The position numbers were made by a program, and so were the translations under genes. Shown one piece after another: positions 7,418-15,671 of a DNA stretch of 28,455 nt (positions are counted from its first letter, which is position 1; the number at the start of each line of letters is the position of its first letter). The notes under the pieces were generated by a model, which ran no database searches, was not told the DNA's origin, and worked only from the letters and a program-made list of their open reading frames with translations. The stretch comes from SMXL01 sp036985715 (GTDB lineage Bacteria > Bacteroidota > Rhodothermia > Rhodothermales > UBA10348), in NCBI GenBank assembly GCA_036985715.1, contig BTQE01000034.1, positions 1 to 28,455 on the forward strand. Reading direction: 5' to 3'.

Positions 7418-9073
7418 ATGAAACGAGTCCACATCATCTTAGTTGGTGCCGCGCTTCTCATCACCGCCGTCACGGGTGGCTGGATGGCCAGTCAGCAGGT
7501 GGATGATGACCTTTTCGAGCTGAAAAAGAACTTCGAGATTTTCGGGGCTCTGTACCAGGAAATCGTCGTCAATTACGTAGATGACGTACGTCCGGGACCC
7601 TTCATGAGGGCCGGAGTGGATGCAATGATGTCGCGCCTGGATCCGTACAGTCGCTATTATGATCAGGCCGTGAATGTAGACATGGATCTATTGCGGCGCG
7701 GACCGCTCGCGGACGTGGGGCTCAATATCGGCATGAGAAATGGGCGGATCACGGTTCTTTCGCCCGAGGCTGAAACCAGCGCGTATTTACAGGGAGTGAG
7801 GACGGGGGATGTCGTTCGATCCGTTTCCGGTGTGGCTACCACCGAGATGACGGTTCAGGACGTGGCTGGTTTACTGCGAGGAGATTCCGGGTCGACCGTC
7901 ACGATTGCCGTGGAGCGTCGGGGTGAGCCCCGGATTCTAAGATTCACGTTGCAACGGAGTATTTCCCGGATCGAAAACGTTTTATATGCAGGTTACCTCG
8001 ACGATGATCGCGAAGCAGGCATCGGCTACGTCCGACTCTCCATGTTCGGGTCTCGCTCGGCTCGGGAAATTCGAAGAGCGCTCAGAGAGATGGCACGAAC
8101 CGATGGGTTGAACGCCGTCATCCTGGACCTCAGGGACAACCCCGGAGGGATTTTGAGCGAAGCCATCGAGACGGTTAGCCTTTTCGTTCCGAAGGGAACA
8201 TCTGTGGTTTCAACGCGCGGGAGAATCGACGGAATCACGCAGAATTATACGACGACGGACGATCCTTTTTTCGAAGACGTACCGATCATTGTGCTCGTAA
8301 ATGGAATCAGTGCCTCGGCGAGTGAGATCGTTGCCGGGGCCCTTCAGGACCTGGATCGAGGAGTCGTTGTCGGAGAAACGACCTTCGGGAAAGGACTCGT
8401 CCAGGTGATGCGGCCCCTGCCCTATAACACGTCCATGAAATTGACAATCGGACATTACTATACGCCAAGCGGACGAGATATCCAGTCCACGGAGATCTCG
8501 TCAGCGGCGGTACAGATCTCATCGCCCGAGATCGACACGTATCGGACTGCTTCCGGACGAGCGGTTCGATCCGGAGTGGGCATCGAGCCCGACATTCGAG
8601 TCCCGTTGGCCGAGGAGAGTGAACTGGAAAGTGCCATCAAGCGATCAGGTACCTTCTTCCAATTTGCAGGGGATTATGCTGCCAATCACGGAGAGGTCGA
8701 CCCCGATTCGTTTGATTTGGATGACGACGAAATATTCTCTGCGTTTCAAACTTGGTTGGATGACAAGGGGTTTAGCTATGAGTCTAGATCTGAAATTCTC
8801 CTGGACTCATTGGCGTCCGAGCTCGCGGGTGCCGGATATCAGGATGCTGCAGAAGAGCTCGAAACCGTGCAGGGACTGGTCCGCCGGGAAATGCGCAACG
8901 ACCTTAGTCGATATCGCAATCGCATGATTACACAGCTTCGAAAAGTGATATTCGCGCGGTATTTGACCGAATCCCAACAAATTCGCAGGACGCTGAAGCG
9001 AGATCCGGTCGTGGCACAAGCTCGGGAATTGGCAAGATCCGCCAGCTCGGTCCATGCCATTCTTGGATTGTGA
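7418..9073 (+). CDS. S41 family carboxy-terminal processing protease (CtpA/Prc-like)
   Basis: A periplasmic or membrane-anchored serine protease that trims or degrades proteins from their C-termini. It has an N-terminal signal or anchor segment (about residues 5-25), a PDZ domain (about 100-180), and the S41 catalytic domain. The Ser-Lys dyad is visible: Ser300 within ISASASE and Lys325 within TFGKGLVQ, with Gln329 four residues later. The 25-residue Ser-Lys spacing equals that of E. coli Prc. The 551-residue length includes an acidic, helical C-terminal region of about 170 residues. It lies 64 bases after tatC and 21 bases before the permease gene, so it is probably co-transcribed with them. 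Confidence 0.94.
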   Translation: MKRVHIILVGAALLITAVTGGWMASQQVDDDLFELKKNFEIFGALYQEIVVNYVDDVRPGPFMRAGVDAMMSRLDPYSRYYDQAVNVDMDLLRRGPLADVGLNIGMRNGRITVLSPEAETSAYLQGVRTGDVVRSVSGVATTEMTVQDVAGLLRGDSGSTVTIAVERRGEPRILRFTLQRSISRIENVLYAGYLDDDREAGIGYVRLSMFGSRSAREIRRALREMARTDGLNAVILDLRDNPGGILSEAIETVSLFVPKGTSVVSTRGRIDGITQNYTTTDDPFFEDVPIIVLVNGISASASEIVAGALQDLDRGVVVGETTFGKGLVQVMRPLPYNTSMKLTIGHYYTPSGRDIQSTEISSAAVQISSPEIDTYRTASGRAVRSGVGIEPDIRVPLAEESELESAIKRSGTFFQFAGDYAANHGEVDPDSFDLDDDEIFSAFQTWLDDKGFSYESRSEILLDSLASELAGAGYQDAAEELETVQGLVRREMRNDLSRYRNRMITQLRKVIFARYLTESQQIRRTLKRDPVVAQARELARSASSVHAILGL

Positions 9074-9094
9074 CAGAACGCATCGTCCAATTTC

Positions 9095-10030
9095 ATGCTG
9101 ACTGAAATCATTTTGCTGGTTTTCGCCGGTATCGCCGCAGGCTTTGTCGGCGGGCTCGTAGGCGTGGGTGGCGGGCTTATTTTTGCACCGGTCCTTCTGT
9201 TCTATTTCCAAGGAATCGGTGTCCCGCAGGAGGTTATTGCACCTCTCACCATCGGCTCGAGTCTCTTCTGCACCCTGGTAGTTTCTTTGTCCTCTGCCCA
9301 TTCCCAATATCAAAAAATGGCTGTGGACTCGAAAATGGCGCTCAACGTGGGTTCCGCCAGCGCAATAGCTATCGTCCTAATGACGTTCTTTATCACAACA
9401 ACATCCTGGTACAATGCAACTGTTTTTAAAATCGTATTTGCTTCGCTTCTGATTTTTGTAGCCCTACAGATGTTTCTGAGCACAGCAGCGAGAAGAGACA
9501 CTCAGCCATCGCTCGCTTCCAACGCGCCGGACGACTCCAGCGCACCGGACACTTCCAGTGCGCCAGACGGCACTTTTGAACCGGTCGGTTTCAACGCAAT
9601 GGACGACTCCACCCATGAACCTAAACCTGTAGGAGCTTTCGGTCTCCTCGCTACCGGTGTGGCAGTCGGTGTGGTTGCCACAGCCGCAGGCCTTGGCGGA
9701 GGTATCGTGATGGTTCCAGTTTATCACCGGGTCTTCAAGATGCCCATGATCCGAAGCGCAGGTACCTCAAGTGCGACAATCGTTCTGGTATCGGTGGTCG
9801 GTGTAATCAGTTATGCGTATTCAGGTTGGGGGTTGAATTTGGCTCCGCTGTCTGTAGGCTATGTAGACGTGGGCCGAGCACTTCTGCTCTCCGTTCCGGC
9901 AGCATTCACAGCTCGTATAGGGGTTCGGATGGCACATCGATTTGATGCAGCGGTATTGAGGAAAAGTTTTGCGGTCGTGGCCTTTGTGGTTGCTTTTCGA
10001 CTGCTTATGTCGGTTTCGGGTCTGGAATAG
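9095..10030 (+). CDS. TauE/SafE family membrane permease
   Basis: A 311-residue polytopic inner-membrane protein of the TauE/SafE (DUF81) family, whose characterised members are linked to export or import of sulfite, sulfoacetate and related organosulfur anions. It shows the duplicated glycine-rich signature: FVGGLVGVGGGLIFAPVL in the first half and ATAAGLGGGIVMVPVY in the second, each starting a block of about four membrane helices. The two halves are joined by a hydrophilic linker of about 50 residues (about 135-185), acidic and Ser/Pro rich, containing Ala-Pro-Asp repeats. The substrate cannot be assigned. No sulfur metabolism genes adjoin it. Confidence 0.9.
   Translation: MLTEIILLVFAGIAAGFVGGLVGVGGGLIFAPVLLFYFQGIGVPQEVIAPLTIGSSLFCTLVVSLSSAHSQYQKMAVDSKMALNVGSASAIAIVLMTFFITTTSWYNATVFKIVFASLLIFVALQMFLSTAARRDTQPSLASNAPDDSSAPDTSSAPDGTFEPVGFNAMDDSTHEPKPVGAFGLLATGVAVGVVATAAGLGGGIVMVPVYHRVFKMPMIRSAGTSSATIVLVSVVGVISYAYSGWGLNLAPLSVGYVDVGRALLLSVPAAFTARIGVRMAHRFDAAVLRKSFAVVAFVVAFRLLMSVSGLE
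9524..9577 (+). repeat. 18-base in-frame repeats in the permease linker
   Basis: Two near-identical 18-base units and a partial third (9524-9541, 9542-9559, 9560-9577) encode Ala-Pro-Asp-[Asp/Thr]-Ser-Ser and then Ala-Pro-Asp-Gly in the linker between the two halves of the TauE/SafE protein. This is probably slippage-type expansion of a disordered loop. Confidence 0.7.
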
Positions 10031-10071
10031 TCGAAATAGGAATAAGAGAAACTGCTCGAGTTGGCTCCCGT

Positions 10072-11250
10072 ATGAAATCATTCCCTATTCAATACTGCAT
10101 TGCATTTATGAAAGGACTTAAAAATTTCCCGATCCTGGCAAGCGCACTTTTACTGTTGGGTTGCCAACAGAATGTTCAGTCTCAACAGCAACTATTCCCT
10201 GGACCTGAAGACACGGAGATTGTTCGGGACAGCATTGCCGTCGGGCGGTTAAATGCGATCACACGGGCAGTCGAATTTGCGTCTCCAGCAGTCGTCAGCA
10301 TCAATGTGATCAAGACCATTCAGACGGTCGACCCGTTTTCGGATCCCTTCTATCGTTTCTTTTACGGAAGACAACGCTCTCGCGTACGGGAACGACAGAT
10401 TCAGAATATAGGATCGGGATTTGTCATTTCGCCAGACGGATACATCGTAACGAATGACCACGTGGCGGGAGAGGCCACAGCCATCACCGTAGCACTTCCA
10501 GACGGCCGCACCTATGAAGCCGTTCTCATCGGAGCCGATCCCACTTCCGATTTGTCTCTCATTAAGATCGATACGGAGGATCCTCTTCCTTTCCTGAGAT
10601 TCTCGTCTTCAGGTAATCCGATCGTAGGGGAATGGTCCATAGCCCTTGGCAATCCATTCGGATTATTTGAAGCGTCCGATCCGACGGTAACGGTGGGTGT
10701 GGTTAGCGCCACCGGGCGTGATCTCCAACCTCTGGAGGGAAGAGCGTACCGGGACATGATTCAGACCGATGCGGCGATCAATCGAGGCAACTCAGGGGGT
10801 CCTTTACTCAACGCACTGGGAGAGGTGATCGGGGTCAATACGGCCATCGTTACGCAATCAGGAGGATCCGTCGGTATCGGATTTGCCGTTCCAGCCGACA
10901 AAGCTGTAAGAATTCTGAACGAGTTGAGGGAGAATGGATTCGTAGATCGCTCCTATTTCATCGGACTTCGGGGGCAAAACATGACCGCTCGAATTGCGCG
11001 CAGGCTGAATATGTCACAGTCAGTGGGGGTACTGGTCGAATCCGTAGATCCGAATTCTCCTGCAGAAACAGCTGGTTTTAAACCATGGGATATCATCGTT
11101 TCCGTGGCCTCCGAGGAGGTCGATTCCCAACCTGAATTCGCGGCTCGCCTCTACGATTTTCGGCCGGGTGACACCGTAGAGGTCGGCGTCATCCGAAAAG
11201 GTCGACCTGTCACGTTGATGATGGAATTGGGCCGTCTGCCGAGTGGATGA
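10072..11250 (+). CDS. HtrA/DegP-type serine protease, lipoprotein
   Basis: A trypsin-like envelope protease/chaperone of the HtrA family. The N-terminus has a lipobox (LLLLGC, Cys at about residue 27), indicating a lipid-anchored periplasmic protein. Counting from the first Met, the catalytic triad is His130 (TNDHVAG), Asp160 (PTSDLSLIKID) and Ser241 (RGNSGGPLL). One PDZ domain follows (about residues 300-388), against two in DegP/DegQ, so it is closer in layout to DegS. An internal ATG at 10108 (MKGLKNF) gives a more typical lipoprotein signal and may be the true start; neither start has a good Shine-Dalgarno. The gene ends 39 bases from the convergent M23 gene, with no obvious terminator between them. 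Confidence 0.94.
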   Translation: MKSFPIQYCIAFMKGLKNFPILASALLLLGCQQNVQSQQQLFPGPEDTEIVRDSIAVGRLNAITRAVEFASPAVVSINVIKTIQTVDPFSDPFYRFFYGRQRSRVRERQIQNIGSGFVISPDGYIVTNDHVAGEATAITVALPDGRTYEAVLIGADPTSDLSLIKIDTEDPLPFLRFSSSGNPIVGEWSIALGNPFGLFEASDPTVTVGVVSATGRDLQPLEGRAYRDMIQTDAAINRGNSGGPLLNALGEVIGVNTAIVTQSGGSVGIGFAVPADKAVRILNELRENGFVDRSYFIGLRGQNMTARIARRLNMSQSVGVLVESVDPNSPAETAGFKPWDIIVSVASEEVDSQPEFAARLYDFRPGDTVEVGVIRKGRPVTLMMELGRLPSG

Positions 11251-11289
11251 AGACGTGGTTGGCCAGCACTGTGATTGATAGGTGATCGA

Positions 11290-12138
11290 CTAGTGCCCGT
11301 AAACCTGTCCTTCTTCGAGTCGAGTTCCGTTCCGCCCATTGGCGCGGAATCGGACCGGAATAGTCTTGTACTGCAGATCATCGGTTATGGTAAATACCTC
11401 AAAATGAAGGTGTGGACCAGACGAATATCCGGTGTCCCCTGAGTAGGCAATCAGGTCTCCACGTCGAACGCGATCACCTTCATAAACGCGTACGCCGTTG
11501 GGCATGAGGTGGACGTAATTACCAATTGTACCGTCCGAATGCCGAATCCGAACATAATTGGCTTTCGACTTCAGAGCCGCGTCGAGACCACCCTGGAATC
11601 TTGATTCCTCGATCTCAACCACGATTCCGTCCCTTGCGGCTCGTACCCCGGTGCCTCTCGGCATATCCCAATCAATGGCATTTTTACCCTCGTGAGATGC
11701 CAGGCCATTGTAAGTCTGGCTCACCATGAACGACATATTGCGACCAAATGGGAGGCTGTAGACATACTGATCGTCGTGAACGGCGTTCAATAATCCCACA
11801 ACCCATTTCAGATCGAATTGATAACCCCATTTCCGATTCGGTTCAGTGATTCGCAGATTCAACACCGACTCCTTGCCTCGAGCAGAAAATGATCGGATCA
11901 AGGGGAGTTTTCGATCGGCGACCATGTTTTCCAGCCGCAAATTAATCAGCAGGGTAAAGTCCCAGGGGATCAGCTTGGAAACGATCAGTTTGACTTTGTC
12001 GCCTTCCTGAACGCTCTCGATGCAGAAAGTATCATCGTAGCACTCGATGGGTGTAGCAATTTTGGCAGCATGGTCAACGGTTGGAGAAGGACCAATCAAT
12101 AGCCAGAACAGGCCAAATATGATTATGACGAACCGCAT
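11290..12138 (-). CDS. M23 family metallopeptidase (LytM-type)
   Basis: A 282-residue secreted protein with an N-terminal signal sequence (MRFVIIIFGLFWLLIG). The C-terminal half is an M23 peptidase domain, a family of zinc endopeptidases that cut peptide bridges in peptidoglycan. The zinc-ligand motif HEGKNAIDWDMPRGTGV, the GNYVHL strand and the GPHLHFEVF motif are all intact, so the enzyme is probably active. The N-terminal half (about residues 30-140) is a beta-rich region I do not recognise. It lies 74 bases downstream of rpe on the same strand, with an inverted repeat between, so co-transcription with the nuo-rpe group is uncertain. Confidence 0.93.
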   Translation of the reverse strand: MRFVIIIFGLFWLLIGPSPTVDHAAKIATPIECYDDTFCIESVQEGDKVKLIVSKLIPWDFTLLINLRLENMVADRKLPLIRSFSARGKESVLNLRITEPNRKWGYQFDLKWVVGLLNAVHDDQYVYSLPFGRNMSFMVSQTYNGLASHEGKNAIDWDMPRGTGVRAARDGIVVEIEESRFQGGLDAALKSKANYVRIRHSDGTIGNYVHLMPNGVRVYEGDRVRRGDLIAYSGDTGYSSGPHLHFEVFTITDDLQYKTIPVRFRANGRNGTRLEEGQVYGH

Positions 12139-12172
12139 GCGGATAGTATCGACTCAAATTGCGGATTTTCAA

Positions 12173-12195
12173 CGGAATCCCGACAACGGATTCCG
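12173..12195 (-). terminator. Inverted repeat after rpe, possible weak terminator
   Basis: An 8-base perfect inverted repeat (CGGAATCC / GGATTCCG) with a 7-base loop lies between the rpe stop and the M23 start. On the minus strand it is followed by TTGAAAA, which is not a convincing U-tract. It may reduce read-through from the nuo-rpe operon or be a transcript-stability element. Confidence 0.35.
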
Positions 12196-12212
12196 GAAAA
12201 CAGATTCCACAC

Positions 12213-12887
12213 TCACGCGGTCACTGACCAGGCATTTTTGAGTGCCTCTACATTGGTTGATACCTCATCAGGTCCACCAAAAACGGCGCTTCCGGCTACG
12301 ATTACATCGGCACCAGCCTCAACAACCTCCAGGACATTCGTGGGTCTGATTCCACCGTCGACTTCGAGATGTGCCTGGGAATCGACTGCGTCCAACAAAG
12401 AGCGTAATTCTCGGATCTTCTGTGTGCTCGTTGGAATGTATCCCTGGCCGCCAAATCCGGGATTCACCGACATGATAAGCGCCAAATTAATCTGGCCCAG
12501 CACATGTTCGATCGAATGCAGCGGCGTATCCGGATTGAGCGTGACGCCGGGATTCGCGCCAGCCGATCGAATCTGTTCGATAGTCGCCGATAAATTATCG
12601 CAGGTTTCCACGTGAACAGTGATAATATCGGCGCCGGAGTCTGCAAACCGCTCGATGTATTTCTCCGGATTCTGAATCATCAAGTGAACGTCGATTACGG
12701 TTCCGGTTCTATCAGCGAGGGGGCGCAGAGCGCGCACTACCAGAGGGCCGATCGTAATGTTGGGAACGAAATGTCCATCCATTACATCGATGTGCAGCCA
12801 ATCGGCACCGGCATCGATGGCTTCTTCAGCGTGAGACGCCAACCGGGCAAAGTCGGCAGATAGAATAGATGGAGCGAGGATTGGCAT
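12213..12887 (-). CDS. rpe: Ribulose-phosphate 3-epimerase
   Basis: Interconverts ribulose 5-phosphate and xylulose 5-phosphate in the pentose phosphate pathway; a cytoplasmic TIM-barrel metalloenzyme. The 224 residues are full length. Family motifs in order are APSILSADFARL (1-15), HIDVMDGHFVPNITIG, VHLMI, MSVNPGFGGQ and LEVDGGIRP, which carry the metal-binding His/Asp residues and the phosphate-binding loops. The ATG is nine bases after the nuoH stop, so the gene is almost certainly read as part of the nuo transcript. It sits where nuoI would be expected. Confidence 0.97.
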   Translation of the reverse strand: MPILAPSILSADFARLASHAEEAIDAGADWLHIDVMDGHFVPNITIGPLVVRALRPLADRTGTVIDVHLMIQNPEKYIERFADSGADIITVHVETCDNLSATIEQIRSAGANPGVTLNPDTPLHSIEHVLGQINLALIMSVNPGFGGQGYIPTSTQKIRELRSLLDAVDSQAHLEVDGGIRPTNVLEVVEAGADVIVAGSAVFGGPDEVSTNVEALKNAWSVTA

Positions 12888-12896
12888 AATGCAAAA

Positions 12897-13928
12897 TCAG
12901 AAAATTCTGAACAGCGTGATGATCAGGGCGATGGCAAGGACGTTGACGAGGGCAATAGGGAGTAAATATTTCCACCCGAGTGTCATGAGCTGATCGTACC
13001 TGAATCGAGGTAGCGTCCATCGCACCCAGATAAATAGATACGCGAAGAAGGCGGCTTTTAGAATCAGTGTCACCACCTGAAGAAACGTGAGCCAAATGCT
13101 TCCGTCGAGCGCGGGCACTACCGCCAGCAGCACCGATTGAAACGGAATCAGGTAACCCCCAAAGAAGAGCGTGACAATGAAAAAGGATGCGACGAACAAA
13201 TTGACGTACTCGGCCAGGAAGAACATGCCGAATTTCATGCCACTGTATTCGGTGTGAAAGCCACCGACGAGTTCCTGTTCGGCCTCGGGCAGGTCAAACG
13301 GAGTCCGTTTGGTTTCCGCAAATGTCGTAACGATAAATAGGATGGCGCCGATCGGGTTGCGGAACAGATTCCATCCGAAAAATGACATTCCACCGGATTG
13401 CGATTCCACGATTTCCGTCAGATTAAGTGTGCCGGCAATCAAGATGACCGATACGATGGCCAGACCCATACTCAGCTCGTACGAGATCATCTGCGCAGCG
13501 GCTCTGAGTCCACCCAGGAGCGAATATTTGCTGTTGGAACTCCACCCGGCCAGGGTAATCCCATAGACGCTGATGGAGGTAAGGGCCAGCAAAACCAAGA
13601 CACCTACACCCAGGTCGGCCACGACGACTCCTTTTGCAAATGGAATCAGCGCCCCGGTTGTCATGGCGATTACGACCATAAGAAACGGCGCCAGCGAGTG
13701 GACGAACGGATTGGCCAGATACGGAACAATGTTTTCTTTCAGTAAAAGCTTTGCGACATCGGCGAACGGCTGGAGAAAACCGACGGGTCCAACTCGATTG
13801 GGTCCAGGTCGATTCTGCATGGCCGCCGAGACTTTTCGTTCGGCATACACCAGAACGGCTCCGGAAACCAACAGAAAATTAATGATGACAAATGCCAGCA
13901 GGGCCAACCAATACCAGGGAACTGCCAT
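12897..13928 (-). CDS. nuoH: NADH-quinone oxidoreductase subunit H
   Basis: A membrane subunit of respiratory complex I (ND1 homologue) that helps form the quinone-binding chamber and links the hydrophilic arm to the membrane arm. The 343 residues hold eight or more hydrophobic segments. Conserved cytoplasmic loops are present: AERKVSAAMQNRPGPNRVGPVGFLQP near the N-terminus and TKRTPFDLPEAEQELVGGFHTEYSGMKF in the middle. The ATG overlaps the nuoG stop by one base (TAATG), and a GGAG-containing Shine-Dalgarno lies just upstream. It is the last nuo gene here; nuoI-nuoN are absent downstream. Confidence 0.97.
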   Translation of the reverse strand: MAVPWYWLALLAFVIINFLLVSGAVLVYAERKVSAAMQNRPGPNRVGPVGFLQPFADVAKLLLKENIVPYLANPFVHSLAPFLMVVIAMTTGALIPFAKGVVVADLGVGVLVLLALTSISVYGITLAGWSSNSKYSLLGGLRAAAQMISYELSMGLAIVSVILIAGTLNLTEIVESQSGGMSFFGWNLFRNPIGAILFIVTTFAETKRTPFDLPEAEQELVGGFHTEYSGMKFGMFFLAEYVNLFVASFFIVTLFFGGYLIPFQSVLLAVVPALDGSIWLTFLQVVTLILKAAFFAYLFIWVRWTLPRFRYDQLMTLGWKYLLPIALVNVLAIALIITLFRIF

Positions 13929-15649
13929 TATACCGTTTCTCCGATTTCAGATAACCGAATTCCATATTCACCCATCGCCGAATACGTAGCCCCGTCAAAT
14001 GCAGAATTCGACGCCGCAAGTTCCTGCATGATTTCTCTCGGACTCGTTGTTGGTATGTCCAAACCCAGAGCATCCGCTACACCCGGGACGGAAACCCAAC
14101 CAGGTTGGCAATCCACCAAATTGTCTTCGTTATGCCACCGGTCGAACGGTGTACCGTGTCGGTCAGCGCGACTCCGCCCGATTTCCATGGCAAGTGTTCG
14201 ATTGACTCCGCGAATCGCTTTCGCCGGTCGGGCGCGCTGCGCATGTCCATCCATGTTCACGAACGTTCCGACGGTTTCGACAATCGTGGCCGCCGGCAGC
14301 GTGACGTTTGCCAGGGCGATAGTCTGGTTGGATTCATTATAGTGATGTAGAATGACCGACACACCGCGCAGGTCATCACTCGTGCAGAGTCCGGCCGCAA
14401 TCGGATCGTCTTCGAGCACATAAAGAACGTCTATTTCACCCGCGCGTAGTCGGGCACCCAACAGGTCTGAATCGGCAACCGTGAATCCAAGTCGAGCACA
14501 CCCGTTTGAGTTTGGAGTTCTATCGTCCGAACGCAACCAATCATCTCCCCGACCGACGTCTACGTGTTCGATATACATGGGTGTGGCTGCACCAAGTTCA
14601 TCAGCCAGCCTCGCCAGAAGATGGTTGTCCTCGACGCTCGCATGGGCAGACCCCAGGAAAGCGATCCGGGTTCCGTCTACGTTCCTGAGAATGCGGGCCG
14701 CCCGGGCATATCCGTCCTCCCACGATGAGGCCTCTCCTTCAACAGTGGGTCCTGATGGTCTATCGTCATTGAATCTTTCGTAGTCGAGGCGGTCGTCATC
14801 TGCTAACCAGAACTCGTTTACGGCCATATTCGTGCGGGGTGTGATCTTCAGGATTCGATTATCTTTCACCCAGTAGTAGCAGTTGGATCCCTTGGCGCTC
14901 GTCGTCGTGATTGAAGGCGTGCTACTCATTTCCCAGACCCTGGCCTTGAATCGAAAATCCTCAGATGTAAGGGCACCCACGGGACAAATATCAATCACGT
15001 TCATCGAATATGGGTCGTCGAATTCAGTACCTGGCGGTGTCATGGGATAATTCTTGACGCCTCGTCCGATAATCGTCAGCTGGTGGCTGTTTGAAATTTC
15101 GGAAGTAAACCGGGTACATCGGGTGCAGTTGATGCATCGTTCGGCATCCAATATGACCCGGGGTCCAAGACGAATGTGCTTCGGTTTCGACACTTTTCGG
15201 AATTCAAATCGAGAACCCTCAGGACCGTATTTGTACGCCTGATTCTGGAGGGGGCAGTTTCCGGCCTGGTCGCAGATCGGACAGTCGAGAGGATGGTTGA
15301 TGAGCAGAAACTCCAGGTTGTCCTTATGGGCGCGGCGCACCAGATCGCTCGAACGATGAGTTCTGACGACGAGGCCATCAGAAATATCCTGAGAACAGCT
15401 GGTCATCAATTTGGGAAAGAATCGAATGACCTCGTTGCCTTCCTCATCCACCTTGATCTTACCCGTTTCGCGATCGCGCTCCGGATTACCGATCTCGACA
15501 AGGCACTGTCGACAGTTTGCCGGCGCAGACATGGCCGGGTGATAGCAGAAATGCGGCAACTCAATTTCGCGATCCAAACAGAATTGGAGGAGCGACGGCT
15601 GATCGCCCTCGAATTCAAAAATCGCGTTATCTATCGTGATCTTGCCCAT
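13928..15649 (-). CDS. nuoG: NADH-quinone oxidoreductase subunit G, short form
   Basis: An iron-sulfur electron-transfer subunit of the complex I peripheral arm. Visible ligands are a 2Fe-2S set (Cys35, 46, 49, 85), the N5 set H-x3-C-x2-C-x5-C (His119, Cys123, 126, 132) and a 4Fe-4S set (Cys172, 175, 178, 222). The extra N7 cluster found in E. coli and Thermus has no ligands here: the segment at about 246-262 contains only Cys257. At 573 residues the molybdopterin-oxidoreductase-like C-terminal domain is clearly shorter than in E. coli (about 908) or Thermus (about 783). No frameshift is seen and the frame runs cleanly into nuoH, so the short form seems natural. Confidence 0.95.
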   Translation of the reverse strand: MGKITIDNAIFEFEGDQPSLLQFCLDREIELPHFCYHPAMSAPANCRQCLVEIGNPERDRETGKIKVDEEGNEVIRFFPKLMTSCSQDISDGLVVRTHRSSDLVRRAHKDNLEFLLINHPLDCPICDQAGNCPLQNQAYKYGPEGSRFEFRKVSKPKHIRLGPRVILDAERCINCTRCTRFTSEISNSHQLTIIGRGVKNYPMTPPGTEFDDPYSMNVIDICPVGALTSEDFRFKARVWEMSSTPSITTTSAKGSNCYYWVKDNRILKITPRTNMAVNEFWLADDDRLDYERFNDDRPSGPTVEGEASSWEDGYARAARILRNVDGTRIAFLGSAHASVEDNHLLARLADELGAATPMYIEHVDVGRGDDWLRSDDRTPNSNGCARLGFTVADSDLLGARLRAGEIDVLYVLEDDPIAAGLCTSDDLRGVSVILHHYNESNQTIALANVTLPAATIVETVGTFVNMDGHAQRARPAKAIRGVNRTLAMEIGRSRADRHGTPFDRWHNEDNLVDCQPGWVSVPGVADALGLDIPTTSPREIMQELAASNSAFDGATYSAMGEYGIRLSEIGETV

Positions 15650-15671
15650 TTTATACGGATCGACTTCTTGC

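Noticed and set aside
9524..9577. CRISPR-like short repeats
   Set aside because: The units are contiguous, in frame and coding (Ala-Pro-Asp repeats), with no spacers.
13928..15649. NuoG as a truncated pseudogene
   Set aside because: The frame is intact, has the complete set of core cluster ligands and overlaps the nuoH start in a normal coupled arrangement.
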